Assembly (NCBI GenBank): GCA_015232865.1
Contig: JADFYU010000025.1
Coordinates: forward strand, 1-42,698
DNA from: Magnetococcales bacterium
GTDB lineage: Bacteria; Pseudomonadota; Magnetococcia; Magnetococcales; UBA8363
Length of the DNA: 42,698 bases
Direction of reading: 5' to 3'
Below, in pieces: positions 6,431 through 15,709 of this stretch; positions within the stretch are counted from its first letter, which is position 1, and each line of letters starts with the position of its first letter. The position numbers and the translations under genes are program-made. The notes under the pieces were generated by a model. The model searched no databases. It had not been told where the DNA came from and saw only the letters and a program-made list of their open reading frames with translations.

Positions 6431-8005
6431 TTATTTTTTCCGCGGCCCTAACTGGTTGCGCAGTCTGATCAGGGCCGGCAGCAGGTCGTGGGCCAGCAGT
6501 CCGGCCTCACCGCCTTGGGTCTGGGCGGTCTCGTCGGCGGCTTGGCCGTGTAGCCAGACTCCGGCTCGGACACTGCTCTCTACCGGCCAGCCTTGGGTCA
6601 ATAATCCGGCGATCACTCCGGTCAGCAGATCGCCGCTACCTCCCGAAGCCAGGCCGGAGTTGCCGGTATCGTTGATCCAAGCCCGGCCATCTGGGGCGGC
6701 GATAATGGTGTCAGCTCCCTTCAATACCAGCCAGACTTGCCATTTATTAGCATGCTCTCTGGCAATACCCAAGCGATTATCTTGAATCTCAGAGGCGCTG
6801 ATTTTGAGAAGTCTGGCCATCTCTCCCGGATGGGGGGTGAGAATGATCGGCCCAGAACGGTCAAAGGTCAGGCTTGGCCGGCCGGCACCGTTTTGAGCCA
6901 TCAGGTTGAGTCCGTCAGCATCCAGGATCAACGGACATTCCGGCCAATGATTGCCCAGGGTTTGGATAAGTTTAAACAGGCTGGCATTGGTGCCCAAACC
7001 CGGCCCGATAGCCAGGGCGGAGGGGTCAATGCTGCTGTTGATGAGGGTGTTCGACCAGAGTTGGCCAAGCTCTTCCCCGTCTCGCACTGGGGGTAGGGGC
7101 AGGGTCATGGCCTCCAGCAGTTGGGCGGCGATGGCCGGGTGGGCCTCCTGAGGAGTGGCGATGGTGACCAATCCCGGTCCGGTTCGTAAGGCGCCCAGAC
7201 CGGTCAAGGTGGCGGCTCCCTCTTTGCCAAGACTGCCGCCGACAATAAGCAGATGACCAAAATGGCCCTTATGTCCCGTTGAATAGCGCGGGGGGATGAT
7301 TAAATCATCGACTTGATTGCGAGCCACTTTATGGGTTTCAATGGCGATGAAAGAGTCGGGAATGCCGATGGGAACGGTGATGATTTCGCCACAACAGGCG
7401 GCACCGGGATAGAGTCGGTGGCCTCTTTTTTCGGCGGCAAAGGTGACGGTCCAGTCCGCCTTCAGGGCGCAACCCAGAATCTTGCCGCTATCGGCACAGA
7501 CACCGGAAGGCAAGTCGACGGCCAAAACGGGGATGTTTTGCTGGTTGATTTGTTGAATGGTGGTGGCGATATGGCCTTCGATGGGGCGGTGCAATCCGGT
7601 GCCAAACAGAGCGTCGACCACCAGCCCGGCATGGGCCAGTTGAGTAGGAAAGCCGGAGAGTTGCCCGGCCTCGGTTATCTCTTTAATGTGGCCGCCGAGA
7701 TTGGCAAACACATCGGCGTGCAAATGGGCGTCCGGGGTCAGTCGGTTGCGTTGACCAAACAGCAACAGGCTGACCTGCGCCCCACTTTGAAGTAACCTCC
7801 GGGCGATGACAAAGCCGTCGCCACCGTTGTTGCCGGCTCCGGCCAGAATAATTATGCGTTTGTCGGCCCAGGGCAAAAAACGATTTTTTAACAGTTGGGT
7901 GGTGGCCGCTCCGGCATTCTCCATAAGAACCAGACCGGGCAGTCCAATCTCTTCGATGGTCCGCTGGTCGGCACGTCTCATTTCGTCACTGCTGAGTAGT
8001 TTCAC
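6431..8005 (-). CDS. nnr: Bifunctional NAD(P)H-hydrate epimerase/dehydratase
   Basis: This is a 524-residue cytoplasmic repair enzyme that restores damaged NADHX/NADPHX. Residues 1-215 form the epimerase (NnrE/YjeF-N) domain with the GAGNNGGDGFVIARR motif. Residues about 230-524 form the ADP- or ATP-dependent dehydratase (NnrD, ribokinase-like) domain. That domain shows GPGLGTN, LDADGLNL, TPHPGEMARLL and the anion-hole and catalytic segment GNSGLASGGSGDLLTG. The gene starts at GTG 8005 with GGGGAG just upstream. It is divergent from the ABC exporter genes across a 143-bp gap. Length and domain order match the usual bifunctional fusion. Confidence 0.95.
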   Translation of the reverse strand: MKLLSSDEMRRADQRTIEEIGLPGLVLMENAGAATTQLLKNRFLPWADKRIIILAGAGNNGGDGFVIARRLLQSGAQVSLLLFGQRNRLTPDAHLHADVFANLGGHIKEITEAGQLSGFPTQLAHAGLVVDALFGTGLHRPIEGHIATTIQQINQQNIPVLAVDLPSGVCADSGKILGCALKADWTVTFAAEKRGHRLYPGAACCGEIITVPIGIPDSFIAIETHKVARNQVDDLIIPPRYSTGHKGHFGHLLIVGGSLGKEGAATLTGLGALRTGPGLVTIATPQEAHPAIAAQLLEAMTLPLPPVRDGEELGQLWSNTLINSSIDPSALAIGPGLGTNASLFKLIQTLGNHWPECPLILDADGLNLMAQNGAGRPSLTFDRSGPIILTPHPGEMARLLKISASEIQDNRLGIAREHANKWQVWLVLKGADTIIAAPDGRAWINDTGNSGLASGGSGDLLTGVIAGLLTQGWPVESSVRAGVWLHGQAADETAQTQGGEAGLLAHDLLPALIRLRNQLGPRKK

Positions 8006-8148
8006 GGTCTCCCCTTCTTCGGTTGTCGGGCCGTTTTTTTGCCGGCTGCGGGTCTGGTTGGTGAATCTGGGTTGATTAATTGCCGTACTCGTAACAAGAT
8101 ACCGGAGATGTTTTTAACGGACAACCGGATTCGCAAAGAGGGTCACGT

Positions 8149-9060
8149 ATGTCAGAGGTGGTTTGTGCAAAGGGGCTGACCAAAAACTATCCGGGTCGTA
8201 TGGCGGTGGACCGTATCGATTTTTCAATTCGGGCCGGGGAGTGTTTTGGAATTTTGGGGCCGAACGGGGCCGGAAAATCGACAACGTTGCGGATGGTTAT
8301 CGGTTTGACGCAGTTGGATGGCGGAACCTTGGACGTTTTTGGTCAACCCATGTATCCCGAACATCCGACTACACCGGGAAAAATGGGGGTCGTCCCCCAG
8401 GAAGACAATTTGGACCCCGATCTGACCGTGCGGGAAAACCTCTTGGTTTATGGGCGCTATTTTGGTCTGTCGGATCTGGAAATCGGCCAAAAAATGGATC
8501 ATCTGCTGGAGTTTGCCCAGTTGGAAGATCGTCAGAACGCCATGGTTCGGGAGTTGTCCGGCGGCATGATGCGGCGGCTGGTGATTGCCCGCTCCTTGAT
8601 CGGTTCTCCCGAACTGATCGTCTTGGACGAACCCACCACCGGACTTGACCCCCAGGCTCGGCATCTCATCTGGCAACGGTTGCGCACCTTGAGAGAACAA
8701 GGGGTAACCCTGTTGTTGACCACCCACTATATGGAAGAGGCGGCCCAGCTTTGTGATCGGTTGTTGATCTTGAATCGGGGTCAGATTCTCGACCAGGGCT
8801 CTCCGGTCGAGCTGATCCGGCGACATGTGGAGCCAGAGGTGGTCGAGTTGCGCGCCGATGGCGCCTTGCCCGAACTCCAGGAGTTCGACCATCTTCCCGG
8901 ACGGGTGGAGTTGATCGGCGATACGCTCTTTTTCTACTCGTCGGACGCCCATTCCATCCTGAATAACTTTCGAGATCGTCATGATCTGGTTACCCTTATG
9001 CGTCCAGCCAACCTGGAAGATGTTTTTCTTAAATTGACTGGGCGCGAGTTGAACGATTAA
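8149..9060 (+). CDS. ABC-2 type exporter, ATP-binding protein
   Basis: This is a 303-residue ATPase of the NodI/daunorubicin-resistance type. It shows Walker A GPNGAGKSTT, Q-loop VPQEDNLDPDLTV, signature LSGGMMRRL, Walker B LIVLDEPTTGLDP and switch histidine TTHYMEEA. A C-terminal domain of about 80 residues follows, as in this subfamily. GAGGG precedes the ATG. The permease begins 23 bases downstream, so the two form an operon and a complete exporter: two ATPases with two membrane subunits. The substrate is unknown. Relatives move lipo-oligosaccharides, drugs or lipid-like molecules. Confidence 0.93.
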   Translation: MSEVVCAKGLTKNYPGRMAVDRIDFSIRAGECFGILGPNGAGKSTTLRMVIGLTQLDGGTLDVFGQPMYPEHPTTPGKMGVVPQEDNLDPDLTVRENLLVYGRYFGLSDLEIGQKMDHLLEFAQLEDRQNAMVRELSGGMMRRLVIARSLIGSPELIVLDEPTTGLDPQARHLIWQRLRTLREQGVTLLLTTHYMEEAAQLCDRLLILNRGQILDQGSPVELIRRHVEPEVVELRADGALPELQEFDHLPGRVELIGDTLFFYSSDAHSILNNFRDRHDLVTLMRPANLEDVFLKLTGRELND

Positions 9061-9083
9061 AAATAAAGAGAGCGGGGTTTTAA

Positions 9084-9860
9084 ATGATCAAGGGTATCCC
9101 ATGGCCCTCTAAAGGGTTCGTTCAGGTTTGGAGACGACACTTTCTGGTCTGGCGAAAGTCGGCGGCCACCTCCCTGATGGGGACTTTGGGCGAGCCGTTC
9201 CTCTATCTGATGGGGATGGGCTACGGATTGGGTCGGTTCGTCGGTGAGATCGATGGTATTTCATATCTGGTCTATCTGACAGCGGGAATCCTGGCCGCCA
9301 GCAGCATGAATACCGCCACGTTCGAAGCGCTTTATGGTGGCTTTACCCGGATGACCCGGCAAAATACCTTTCTGGCCATGTTGGCTACCCCGCTTCAGGT
9401 TTCCGATGTGGTGGCCGGAGAGGTAGCTTGGGGAGCGACAAAATCCCTGATCTCCGGCACGGCTATTTTTCTGGTTGGCAACCTGCTTGGTTCCATTCCT
9501 TCAGAGACCGCCTTTTTGGTGCTGCCAGTGGTTTTTCTGTCCGGGGTGGTCTTTACCTGTATGGGGTTGGTAGTGGTGGCCATCGCACCAAACTATGATT
9601 TTTTTCTGTACTATTTTACCTTGGTTACCACCCCCATGTTTCTTTTTTGCGGGGTATTTTATCCGGTCGAATCCCTGCCTGAAACCGGGCAGATGATCGC
9701 CAATATGTTGCCCCTGGCCCATGTGGTCTCCCTGATCCGCCCCCTGACCATCGGCGCTCCTTTGGAAAGTCCGTTTTTCCATATTTCAGCCTTGATTATT
9801 TATGCGGGTCTGACTTTTTTTCTGGCGGTTCATTTGTTAAAAAAACGACTGATTGTCTAG
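9084..9860 (+). CDS. ABC-2 type exporter, membrane permease
   Basis: This is a 258-residue NodJ-like integral membrane protein. It has six hydrophobic segments and the LGEPFLYLMGMGYGLG block that is typical of NodJ-type ABC-2 permeases. A second conserved region (FYPVESLPETGQMIANMLPLAHVV) precedes the last transmembrane helices. It pairs with the ATPase encoded immediately upstream. No clear terminator follows the stop. Confidence 0.93.
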   Translation: MIKGIPWPSKGFVQVWRRHFLVWRKSAATSLMGTLGEPFLYLMGMGYGLGRFVGEIDGISYLVYLTAGILAASSMNTATFEALYGGFTRMTRQNTFLAMLATPLQVSDVVAGEVAWGATKSLISGTAIFLVGNLLGSIPSETAFLVLPVVFLSGVVFTCMGLVVVAIAPNYDFFLYYFTLVTTPMFLFCGVFYPVESLPETGQMIANMLPLAHVVSLIRPLTIGAPLESPFFHISALIIYAGLTFFLAVHLLKKRLIV

Positions 9861-10199
9861 AGTTTCGGGCTGGCTTATATCTTAAAGAGTAAAATTGATA
9901 GCGATCCACTCTTTGCCAAATGTGGGCAATTGTATTAGCATGTGCAAGTTGTGGTCCGAACAGACCAATGCAAATTAATTAAAGAACCCCAGGAGTTCAA
10001 GCTGAATCGGGGTTGATTCTTTTTGTTCCCCGGTCTGGTTGGGCTGGATCACATTGAAATCATGTTTGATTAGGAGCTGCCTCCAATATTTGAGTATTCT
10101 GCTTGTCTCAGGTGTTGATCTCAGGTGTTGACCAGTATGCGGGTGGTTTCGTTTTTATTAATGAACCTTTGAAAAATTGACATAATAAGGAATATAGCC
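9861..10199. other. Intergenic region upstream of the SCP-2/RND operon
   Basis: This 339-bp non-coding stretch probably carries the promoter of the SCP-2/RND gene group. It contains a short hairpin near 9952-9967, a copy of the recurring 15-base motif at 10001-10015 and a perfect 13-bp tandem duplication at 10106-10131. I could not assign a reliable -35/-10 pair. Confidence 0.5.
10106..10131. repeat. Perfect 13-bp tandem duplication
   Basis: The 13-mer tctcaggtgttga occurs twice head to tail, 69 bases before the SCP-2-like start codon. It could be a replication slippage product or a pair of operator half-sites. Nothing in the sequence decides between these. Confidence 0.9.
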
Positions 10200-10595
10200 A
10201 TGGCCGATTTGTTTTCTGCAGAGTGGATGAACCGTTTCCAAGAAGAGTGGAACAACGAACCGGATCTTTCCGAAGCGTTGGCAAAAATTAATTTTAAATC
10301 CACCATTGCGTACGGTATCGACGGAGAGCCTCAACCCCGTGGTATCTTGGTTGTCGAGGAGGGGAAAGCGATCAGTTCCGGTGCCTATGCCGGTGAAGAA
10401 CTAAACTGGGATCTGCGGGCCTCTCAAGAGAGTTGGGATAAATGGATCGCTAAAGGTCTGGGCATGATGGGATTGGGTATGGCCTACACCTCGCGGAAAC
10501 TTAAATTCCAGGTGGGTGATTACGGTGCCATGATCAAGGACCCGCGTATGGCCAAGCCGTTCATTAAGTCCTTCTCCGTAATGGGTCGGGTCTAA
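10200..10595 (+). CDS. SCP-2 sterol-transfer-like small protein
   Basis: This is a 131-residue soluble protein with an SCP-2-like fold pattern. An N-terminal helix (FSAEWMNRFQEEWNNEP) is followed by beta segments and a late GDYGAMIKDPRMAKPFIKSF region. No signal peptide is visible, so it is probably cytoplasmic. Bacterial SCP-2 proteins bind lipids or hydrophobic ligands, often beside enzymes or transporters acting on them. AAGGAA precedes the ATG by about 10 bases. It is 53 bases upstream of an RND adaptor gene and probably in the same operon, which suggests it presents or senses a hydrophobic ligand connected with the pump. That link is inferred. Confidence 0.75.
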   Translation: MADLFSAEWMNRFQEEWNNEPDLSEALAKINFKSTIAYGIDGEPQPRGILVVEEGKAISSGAYAGEELNWDLRASQESWDKWIAKGLGMMGLGMAYTSRKLKFQVGDYGAMIKDPRMAKPFIKSFSVMGRV

Positions 10596-10648
10596 ATACC
10601 ATACTTCGTATCATATCCATTCTGAGGCTTTTTAAGGAATAGGGTTCC

Positions 10649-11812
10649 ATGAGGAATAAGATTATCTCTCTCGTCTTGCCGGCGATGATGTTGGCTTATG
10701 TGGTCGGCGGCGAATCTGAGGCTGTGGCAAATAGCGAACCACAAATCATCACTGTCAAATCCTCCACGGTGGGGGCGACAACCACCCTGGGCGGTACGGT
10801 TGTTCCCTTTCGTGAGGTGGCTTTTTCGGCACAACTACCCGGTCGGGTTGAGCATATCTCCGGTATGGAGGGGGATTGGTTTCGTAAGGGAACCACGTTG
10901 GTGGCTCTGAATAGCGACAACCTGCTCGCCAAACGGCAAGCGGCCCAGGCTGCTCTTTCAAAAGCCCAGGCGGCTTTCCGCAATGCTCGGGTCCAATATA
11001 CCCGGCAGGTCTATTCTGGCTCCCAAATGGCTTCCGACAACATGGGTATGGATATGCCGCGTCTGTTTGATCGGGTTTTTACCCGCCCGGCCGCCGACCT
11101 GGTCGGTGTTGATAATCCGGAGTTGACCCGGCGGGCGCAGATCTATGCCCAGGGCACCCAGATCGATCAGGCCAAATACGGCATGATCCAGGCTCAAGCC
11201 CAGCTCCGCGAGTTGGATGCCACTCTTCGTGATACCCATTCCATCGCTCCGTTTTCCGGGGTTATCGTTGCCAAACACATCGAAGTTGGGGACACGGTAC
11301 AACCGGGTATGCCTCTTCTGAGCTTTGCCGATACCCGTCATTTGCAGATCAAGGTAGAAATTCCCGCCCGTCTGATGCCTGGGGTCAAAAAGGATATGAT
11401 TCTTTCGGCCAAACTGGATGTGGGAAAAGCCCGAGTCGACACTCGTGTGGCTCAAATTTTTCCCATGGCTGATGCTCAAAGACACACGGTGACGGTCAAA
11501 CTGGATCTGCCCAAGGGCTCTCCCGGTGGGCCGGGAATGTATGCCGAGGTGATGATTCCGGATATCACCGCCCCGGAGAGAAATTTGCCGATTATTCCCA
11601 AAACAGCCGTCATCTGGCGGGGCAGTCTGCCTGCGGTCAATGTTGTCGATGCCGAGGGACAGACCGATCCTCGGCTGGTTCGTCTGGGTGGGCTGGTTGG
11701 CGACGATATGGTCAGTATTCTCTCGGGATTAAACGTTGGAGAACAGATTCTTGCAGTTGGTTCCAGTGCGTTGTCCAAAACCTGGGTTGCTCCAAAGTTG
11801 GCTGATCGCTAA
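10649..11812 (+). CDS. RND efflux periplasmic adaptor (membrane fusion protein)
   Basis: This is a 387-residue HlyD/AcrA-type adaptor. An N-terminal export signal (about residues 1-27) is followed by a barrel-sandwich half (GTVVPFREVAFSAQLPGRVEHI), an alpha-hairpin built on Ala/Gln-rich repeats (residues about 90-195), and the second sandwich half (SIAPFSGVIVAKHIEVGDTVQPG). A beta-barrel and membrane-proximal domain follow. A 30-residue segment rich in Met/Asp/Arg (SGSQMASDNMGMDMPRLFDR) interrupts the hairpin. Adaptors bridge an inner-membrane RND pump and an outer-membrane channel. The pump gene follows 81 bases downstream. AAGGAATAGGG precedes the ATG. Confidence 0.92.
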   Translation: MRNKIISLVLPAMMLAYVVGGESEAVANSEPQIITVKSSTVGATTTLGGTVVPFREVAFSAQLPGRVEHISGMEGDWFRKGTTLVALNSDNLLAKRQAAQAALSKAQAAFRNARVQYTRQVYSGSQMASDNMGMDMPRLFDRVFTRPAADLVGVDNPELTRRAQIYAQGTQIDQAKYGMIQAQAQLRELDATLRDTHSIAPFSGVIVAKHIEVGDTVQPGMPLLSFADTRHLQIKVEIPARLMPGVKKDMILSAKLDVGKARVDTRVAQIFPMADAQRHTVTVKLDLPKGSPGGPGMYAEVMIPDITAPERNLPIIPKTAVIWRGSLPAVNVVDAEGQTDPRLVRLGGLVGDDMVSILSGLNVGEQILAVGSSALSKTWVAPKLADR

Positions 11813-11893
11813 GCGGCGAACCCAGTTATCAACTACTGAGAGTCGGTCTGTGTTTAAGGCCAATCTGTTTCTGATCTGTTTGGGAAAAGCAAC

Positions 11894-14800
11894 ATGAGCG
11901 TATCATCTGACTTGCCGCCACCGCCATCGCCAAGCCTGGAGCACCCGGACGCAAAAAGCCTGGGTGTGGCCGGAATGATGGCCAAGGCTTTCATCCATTC
12001 GCCTCTTTCACCCCTTTTTCTCTTTGCCTGTCTGGCTATGGGATTGATGGGTCTGATGATGACGCCCCGCCAGGAAGACCCGCAGATTTCGGTCCCCATG
12101 GTGGATGTTTTCGTCCAATACGGCGGTGCCTCATCAGAACAGGTTTCGACTCTGGTGACCAAACCCCTGGAACGGATCATGAGTGAAATATCCGGGGTTA
12201 AACATGTCTATTCGGCCGCCATGCGTGGTCAGGGCATGATCACCGTCGAGTTTGATGTGGGTGAAGACATGGAAGCCTCACTGGTCAAGCTCTATGATAA
12301 GCTTCAATCCAATATGGATCGAATGCCGCCGGGGGTCGAGCCGCCACTGGTCAAACCCAAGTCGGTCGATGACGTGCCGGTCATCACCCTGACCCTCTGG
12401 TCCGATGAGGTGGATGACGGTATTCTCCGGGCGCTCTCCCTGGACGTTTTGCAAACTCTCAACGAGGTCAAGGACAGCAGCCAGGGCTTTATCGTCGGTG
12501 GTCGTTCCCAGCAAATTCGGGTTGAGGTCTTTCCTGAGCGGCTTTCCGGCTTTGGAATCAGCCTTGATCAGATCGCCCAGACCATCCAGGCGGCCAACAG
12601 TGAAAAAGATGTCGGCAACGTGGAATCCGGCGATGTCGGCTTCAAGGTCATCACCGGAAACTATATCCGCAGCGCTCGGGATCTTTCCCAGTTGATGGTG
12701 GGCACCCGCTTTGGTTCGCCCATCTATGTTCGAGACGTGGCTCAGGTCTTCTCCGGTCCGGAGGAGACCCACCAGCGGGTTACCTTTACCACTGGTGCCG
12801 CCCACGACGGCAGCACGCCACCGGTCTCTGCGGCGGCAGCGGTGACTATTGCCATCGCCAAGAAAACCGGCTCCAACGGTGTGACGGTGGCCAATGATAT
12901 TCTCAGCCGGGTCGAAGAGCTGAAACGAACACTGATTCCAGAAAATGTCTACGTGTCAGTCACCAGAAACTATGGTGAAACCGCCAACGAAAAGGTCAAC
13001 GAGCTTTTATTCAAGTTGGTGGTGGCGACCTCGGCGGTTACTTTACTCGTCTGGTATTTTCTGGGTTTCAAACCGGCAGTCGTCACCCTGGTGGTTATTC
13101 CCGTGGTGATTCTGATGACGGTTTTTTCCGCTTGGTTGTTGGGATTTACCATCGACCGGGTGAGTCTGTTTGCACTCATTTTTTCCATCGGTATTTTGGT
13201 CGACGATGCCATCGTTGTCGTCGAAAACATCTATCGACGTTGGCTGTTGGAGGATAACTGCTGCCATCTGATTTCCATCGATGCGGTCCGGGAAGTGGGT
13301 AATCCGACGATTTTGGCCACTTTTACAGTGATTGCCGCCTTGATGCCCATGGCTGCGGTGAGCGGTATGATGGGGCCCTACATGGAACCCATTGCGGTTT
13401 TGGGATCGGTGGCCATGTTGTTCTCGCTGTTTGCCGCCTTTATCTTTACCCCCTGGCTGGCCCAGTTGATCAAACCCAGCATGCGTTCTCTCCATCATCA
13501 CTCCGAAAAAGAGCATGAGACGGCGGATCGGTTGGAGAAGATGTATCGCAGTATTATTCCGGCCCTTCTCGACAGTCGGGTCAAGGGCTATGGGTTTTTG
13601 TTGTTTTTGTTCGTCGGTTTTGGTCTCTCCTGTTTGTTGTTCTATACCACCGACGTTACGGTCAAGATCATGCCGTTGGATAACAAACCGGAGTTCAACG
13701 TGGTTCTCAATATGGATGAGGGAACCGCCTTGCCCAAGACGGCCAATGTTGCCCAGCAGATGACCGAGTTGATTCGGGACAAGGTTCCTGAGGTGATCGC
13801 CCTGCAAACCTATGTCGGAACCGCTTCTCCCTTTAACTTCAATGGCATGGTCCGTCACTATTATCTCCGTCGAAGCTCTTGGGAAGGGGATATACAGGTC
13901 CAACTGCTGCATAAAAGCAAGCGGAAGCGGACCAGTCATGAGATCGCCATGGATGTTCGCGCCCTGCTGACCCCGGTGGCTCAATCCCACGGCGCCAAGA
14001 TTCAGGTTGTCGAAATGCCGCCCGGACCGCCCGTTCTTCAATCGGTGGTCGCCGAGGTGACCGGACCGACTGCCGAGGTTCGCCGTGAGGTGGCCGCCCA
14101 CATGACCCAGTTGTTTGAAGAGGCCGCAGGGATTGTTGACGTCGATAACTATATGCAGAAGGATTTTGAGCTGTGGCGGTTTGAGGTCGATAGCGAAAAG
14201 GCGGTGCGGCAGGGCATCTCGGTGGATGCCATCAACCGAAACCTGGGCATGGCCATGGGTGGTGCGCGTATCGGAGATGTGAAGCGTGGCAATATCCTGG
14301 AGCCGACCTACATCGTCATTCAGGTGCCTCTGGCCATTCGCTCCAATATAACCAGTCTGGCCGATCTGCCGATCTCGACTCCGACCGGTTCCACCATTCC
14401 GTTGGGTGAGGTGGGTAAATTTGTCAAAGGGGTTCAAGACCCCATTCTTTTCCATAAGGATTTGCGGCCGGTGGAGTATGTTACCGGTGAAGTGACCGGT
14501 CTGCTGGATGCGCCGATTTATGGAATGATGGATGTTGACAACAGGATCAAGTCCTATACCACCCCCGATGGCGTCGTCATGTCGGGAGAGTATTTAGGAC
14601 CACCGGAAACCTATACCAAGAGCGGATTTGAATGGACCGGTGAGTGGACGGTGACGTTTGAAACCTTCCGTGATATGGGGCTTGCCTTTGGCGTCGCTTT
14701 GATCCTGATCTACATGCTGGTGGTGTGGGAGTTTGGCAATTTTGTTCTTCCGGCCATAATCATGGCTCCCATCCCCTTGACCCTGCTTGGGATCGTGCCG

Positions 14801-15703
14801 GGTCATTGGATCATGGATGCCAAGTTTACCGCCACCTCGATGATCGGCTTTATCGCATTGGCCGGCATTATCGTCCGCAACTCTATTTTGCTGGTGGATT
14901 TTGCGCAACAGGAGATTCTCAAAGGGGTGAGTGTTCGCGACTCCGTTATTCTTTCCTGTAAGGCTCGGACTCGTCCCATCATCATTACGGCGCTGGCCTT
15001 GGTTGCCGGTTCCAGTGTGATTTTGAGCGACTTTATATTCCGGGGAATGGCGGTTTCCTTGTTGTTTGGCTCCCTGATTTCGACCATTCTGACGTTGTTG
15101 GTCATTCCGTTGGGGTGTGTCACCTTCTCTGGAGCCTTCAAACATCCGAAAGGTGGTGCTGTTTTGGCCGGTGCTGACATGGATGGAGAGCCGGAAGGGC
15201 CTTCGTGTTCGTCGGTCGTGGCCGATTCAACCCATAATTCTTCCGATGCGAAGCCGACTCTGCCCGCTGTCGATAAACTGACAAAATCGGTGGTTTCGAA
15301 AGCGAAATCTCTGGCTAAAGGTCGGAGTGATCCGTTGCAATCCATTGCCGTTGCGGTGGATGAAAAATTAAAAAAATCGACTGTTGTCAAGGCGATTGTC
15401 CCGGTAGAGAAGCCGATAGAAGAAAAAGTGGCTGAACCGGCTCAGAGCGCTTCGGCCCCAGCGAAGAGGGTAGCGACTTCGACTGAAAAGGCGATTGTCC
15501 CGGCGAAGAAAGCTACTGCACCGGCAAAAGAGGAACCGCTCGTTGCAGAGAATAATCAAGCAGGTGGTGCAAGTGGAGCCGTCGCTCGTTTAGCTCCTGT
15601 TAAAAAATCGCCTGGCAAACCCGCAGCGACCAAGCCTGGAGTTGGCCGACGTGGTATTCGCATGAAACCGAAACCAAAAACCCCAAAAAGTGGAGAGGAA
15701 TGA
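11894..15703 (+). CDS. RND efflux pump with long Lys/Ala/Pro-rich C-terminal extension
   Basis: This encodes 1269 residues. Residues about 30-1080 form a complete RND permease with two similar halves and twelve membrane helices. The helix-4 proton-relay pair Asp437-Asp438 lies in GILVDDAIVVVEN, and a second-half GIIVRNSILLVDFAQQE motif is present. Family members usually end at 1020-1070 residues. This one continues for about 188 residues of low-complexity Lys/Ala/Pro/Val sequence (from nucleotide about 15139), with repeats such as AIVPVEKP/AIVPAKKA/ATAPAKEE and a basic end (GRRGIRMKPKPKTPK). The tail should be cytoplasmic. The adaptor lies upstream and secreted proteins follow directly, but no outer-membrane channel gene is present. 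The substrate is unknown. Confidence 0.92.
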   Translation: MSVSSDLPPPPSPSLEHPDAKSLGVAGMMAKAFIHSPLSPLFLFACLAMGLMGLMMTPRQEDPQISVPMVDVFVQYGGASSEQVSTLVTKPLERIMSEISGVKHVYSAAMRGQGMITVEFDVGEDMEASLVKLYDKLQSNMDRMPPGVEPPLVKPKSVDDVPVITLTLWSDEVDDGILRALSLDVLQTLNEVKDSSQGFIVGGRSQQIRVEVFPERLSGFGISLDQIAQTIQAANSEKDVGNVESGDVGFKVITGNYIRSARDLSQLMVGTRFGSPIYVRDVAQVFSGPEETHQRVTFTTGAAHDGSTPPVSAAAAVTIAIAKKTGSNGVTVANDILSRVEELKRTLIPENVYVSVTRNYGETANEKVNELLFKLVVATSAVTLLVWYFLGFKPAVVTLVVIPVVILMTVFSAWLLGFTIDRVSLFALIFSIGILVDDAIVVVENIYRRWLLEDNCCHLISIDAVREVGNPTILATFTVIAALMPMAAVSGMMGPYMEPIAVLGSVAMLFSLFAAFIFTPWLAQLIKPSMRSLHHHSEKEHETADRLEKMYRSIIPALLDSRVKGYGFLLFLFVGFGLSCLLFYTTDVTVKIMPLDNKPEFNVVLNMDEGTALPKTANVAQQMTELIRDKVPEVIALQTYVGTASPFNFNGMVRHYYLRRSSWEGDIQVQLLHKSKRKRTSHEIAMDVRALLTPVAQSHGAKIQVVEMPPGPPVLQSVVAEVTGPTAEVRREVAAHMTQLFEEAAGIVDVDNYMQKDFELWRFEVDSEKAVRQGISVDAINRNLGMAMGGARIGDVKRGNILEPTYIVIQVPLAIRSNITSLADLPISTPTGSTIPLGEVGKFVKGVQDPILFHKDLRPVEYVTGEVTGLLDAPIYGMMDVDNRIKSYTTPDGVVMSGEYLGPPETYTKSGFEWTGEWTVTFETFRDMGLAFGVALILIYMLVVWEFGNFVLPAIIMAPIPLTLLGIVPGHWIMDAKFTATSMIGFIALAGIIVRNSILLVDFAQQEILKGVSVRDSVILSCKARTRPIIITALALVAGSSVILSDFIFRGMAVSLLFGSLISTILTLLVIPLGCVTFSGAFKHPKGGAVLAGADMDGEPEGPSCSSVVADSTHNSSDAKPTLPAVDKLTKSVVSKAKSLAKGRSDPLQSIAVAVDEKLKKSTVVKAIVPVEKPIEEKVAEPAQSASAPAKRVATSTEKAIVPAKKATAPAKEEPLVAENNQAGGASGAVARLAPVKKSPGKPAATKPGVGRRGIRMKPKPKTPKSGEE

Positions 15704-15709
15704 CCTCAA

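Noticed and set aside
13043..14455. Long antisense open frame (470 codons) within the RND pump gene
   Set aside because: It lies fully opposite a clearly coding RND gene, has no family motif and shows the Gly/His/Gln-rich composition typical of antisense shadows.
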